This document shows positions 62,962 to 64,000 of a stretch of DNA of 64,000 bases, in pieces. The translations under genes were made by a program, and so were the position numbers. The stretch is taken from contig NZ_RCSU01000001.1 in the NCBI RefSeq assembly GCF_003991355.1, forward strand, positions 62,001-126,000, given 5' to 3'. Position 1 is the first letter of the stretch. Each line of letters begins with the position of its first letter. This DNA is from Pseudoflavitalea rhizosphaerae. GTDB lineage: Bacteria; Bacteroidota; Bacteroidia; Chitinophagales; Chitinophagaceae. A model generated the notes under the pieces. It searched no databases and was not told where the DNA came from. It worked only from the letters and a program-made list of their open reading frames with translations.

Positions 62962-64000
62962 ATGCAACAGCCTCCCATCCTACAACTGATCGATGTTTCC
63001 GTAAAGCTCGGTGCACAGCAGGTACTGGCCGGCATTACCTTCAGCATCCATAACGGTGAGCAATGGGCGCTTATTGGAGATTCAGGCAGCGGCAAGACCG
63101 TTCTCGCCCAAACCATTGCAGGTCGCCACTTCTACAGCGGGCATATCCGGGCTGCATTTGGTACGCCGGAAACCTATCATCACCAGATAGTGCTGGTGGA
63201 ACAACAACACAAATTCAAAGCACGCAACAATACGAACAACCTGTATTACCAGCAGCGTTACAATTCATTTGATGCGGAAGATACCATCACTGCCGCTGAA
63301 GCGCTCGGTGTTGCTATTGACTTACCACATGTTGCAGCTATTATTTCCACACTGCAATTGCAACAGTTACTGCATGAACCGATCATCCAACTCAGCAACG
63401 GCGAGAATAAGAGATTGCAGATTGCGAAAGCATTGTTGCAGCAACCATCCTTTCTCATTCTCGATAACCCTTTTCTGGGACTCGATACACATGGCCGCGC
63501 CATCCTGAACGAGATCTTAACCAGGCTCAGTGAACAAAAGATCCCGTTCCTGCTCATCACCACGCCGCATGAGATCCCTGCCTGCATCACGCATGTGGCT
63601 ACGCTTTCATTGGGCAACCTGGTTACCGCGCTTCCTAAAGCAGAGTATATTCCACCGGTTCAGCAACAGCTGCCTGCATTCTCGCCGGAACTCCTGCGAT
63701 CTTTGATACAACCTGTAAAAGCGGAATTTACATTCGCTATCAGGTTGAAAAATGTAAATGTGAGCTATGAAGGAAAACAGATCCTGAAAAATATCAACTG
63801 GGAAGTGAGAAAGGGAGAACACTGGAGTGTAGCCGGACCAAATGGCGCCGGCAAATCCACCTTACTGAGCCTGCTCACCGGAGATAACCCTCTCGCCTAT
63901 GCGAATGAAATATATCTGTTCGACAGAAGAAGAGGCAGCGGGGAAAGTATTTGGGATATCAAGAAAAGGATCGGCTATGTTTCGCCGGAACTCCACCTTC
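62962..64000 (+). CDS. Tandem ABC ATPase (ModF/PhrA-like), 3' end missing
   Basis: The ATG at 62962 (MQQPPILQLIDVSVKLGAQQ) opens a frame that runs off the right edge, giving 346 visible residues. The first cassette has Walker A GDSGSGKT (about 38), signature LSNGENKR and Walker B LILDNPFLGLD, with Asn where the catalytic Glu is usual. The second cassette begins near residue 255 (FAIRLKNVNVSYEGKQILKN) with a complete Walker A, GPNGAGKST. Paired cassettes without membrane segments resemble ModF-type proteins. The function is uncertain, since no permease is in view. Confidence 0.88.
   Translation, partial: MQQPPILQLIDVSVKLGAQQVLAGITFSIHNGEQWALIGDSGSGKTVLAQTIAGRHFYSGHIRAAFGTPETYHHQIVLVEQQHKFKARNNTNNLYYQQRYNSFDAEDTITAAEALGVAIDLPHVAAIISTLQLQQLLHEPIIQLSNGENKRLQIAKALLQQPSFLILDNPFLGLDTHGRAILNEILTRLSEQKIPFLLITTPHEIPACITHVATLSLGNLVTALPKAEYIPPVQQQLPAFSPELLRSLIQPVKAEFTFAIRLKNVNVSYEGKQILKNINWEVRKGEHWSVAGPNGAGKSTLLSLLTGDNPLAYANEIYLFDRRRGSGESIWDIKKRIGYVSPELHL

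Overview
The window looks like chromosomal DNA of a Bacteroidota bacterium, most likely family Chitinophagaceae (inference from gene content; no database was searched). Supporting signs are a short (285 aa) RpoD-type primary sigma factor, two giant secreted proteins with type IX secretion (T9SS) C-terminal sorting domains, DUF4249, DUF3822 and DUF1835 proteins, a three-subunit succinate dehydrogenase with a single cytochrome b, TPR-plus-LuxR regulators, TonB receptors with a carboxypeptidase-like N-domain, TAnnTTTG promoter boxes, and start codons that mostly lack Shine-Dalgarno sequences. Most genes lie on the minus strand.

Layout. 1-507: start of an amino-acid permease. 571-3907: polyprenyl synthetase and RNase R. 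3977-7633: tight operon DUF3822-rsmD-bioD-5-formyl-THF cycloligase-lpxK. 8239-9612: MATE exporter behind an unusual 11-bp-phased motif array. 9702-14762: folB with two small membrane proteins, trxB, a DUF4249 lipoprotein, an esterase and rpoD. 15158-19534: purM, ribF, holA and a coiled-coil membrane protein. 19604-20152: a dense nest of inverted repeats ending at the stop codon of a 1171-residue outer-membrane protein. 23940-29280: an outer-membrane barrel, an ABC-F ATPase, a prolyl oligopeptidase and a glyoxalase-fold protein. 29519-33028: sdhCAB. 33375-36139: accD, smpB and a secreted protein. 36340-37113: MerR/TipAS regulator with a readable promoter-operator. 37407-48596: a beta-helix giant, a 30-residue membrane peptide, a TPR-LuxR regulator, YqgE and an HYR/Ig giant. 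48679-50804: amidohydrolase, YefM-YoeB toxin-antitoxin, orphan small gene and tRNA-Val. 50902-55830: PQQ-type sugar dehydrogenase, PepSY protein and TonB receptor. 56124-61447: parC-DUF1835-parE. 61790-64000: a secreted protein, a small carboxypeptidase-like-domain protein and a tandem ABC ATPase cut by the window end.

The main discovery candidate is an interspersed, highly structured repeat of about 85-113 bp. It occurs seven times (near 1.6, 7.75, 23.8, 29.4, 37.3, 56.05 and 61.65 kb), always between genes and in both orientations. Each full copy holds four short hairpins built on TCGCC-TCC-GGCGA, and the whole element is also one long palindrome. One copy carries matching substitutions in both outer arms that keep the stem paired. 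The repeat is not CRISPR, and no transposase or RAYT gene is in the window. A second candidate is the 19.6-20.15 kb nest: two related elements with terminal inverted repeats in opposite orientation, one inside a further palindrome of about 243 bp.

Most other genes are housekeeping: isoprenoid, LPS, biotin, folate, purine, riboflavin, fatty-acid and TCA metabolism, replication, RNA decay and ribosome rescue. The accessory parts are the region next to tRNA-Val, the T9SS giants, the iron-uptake pair and the repeats.
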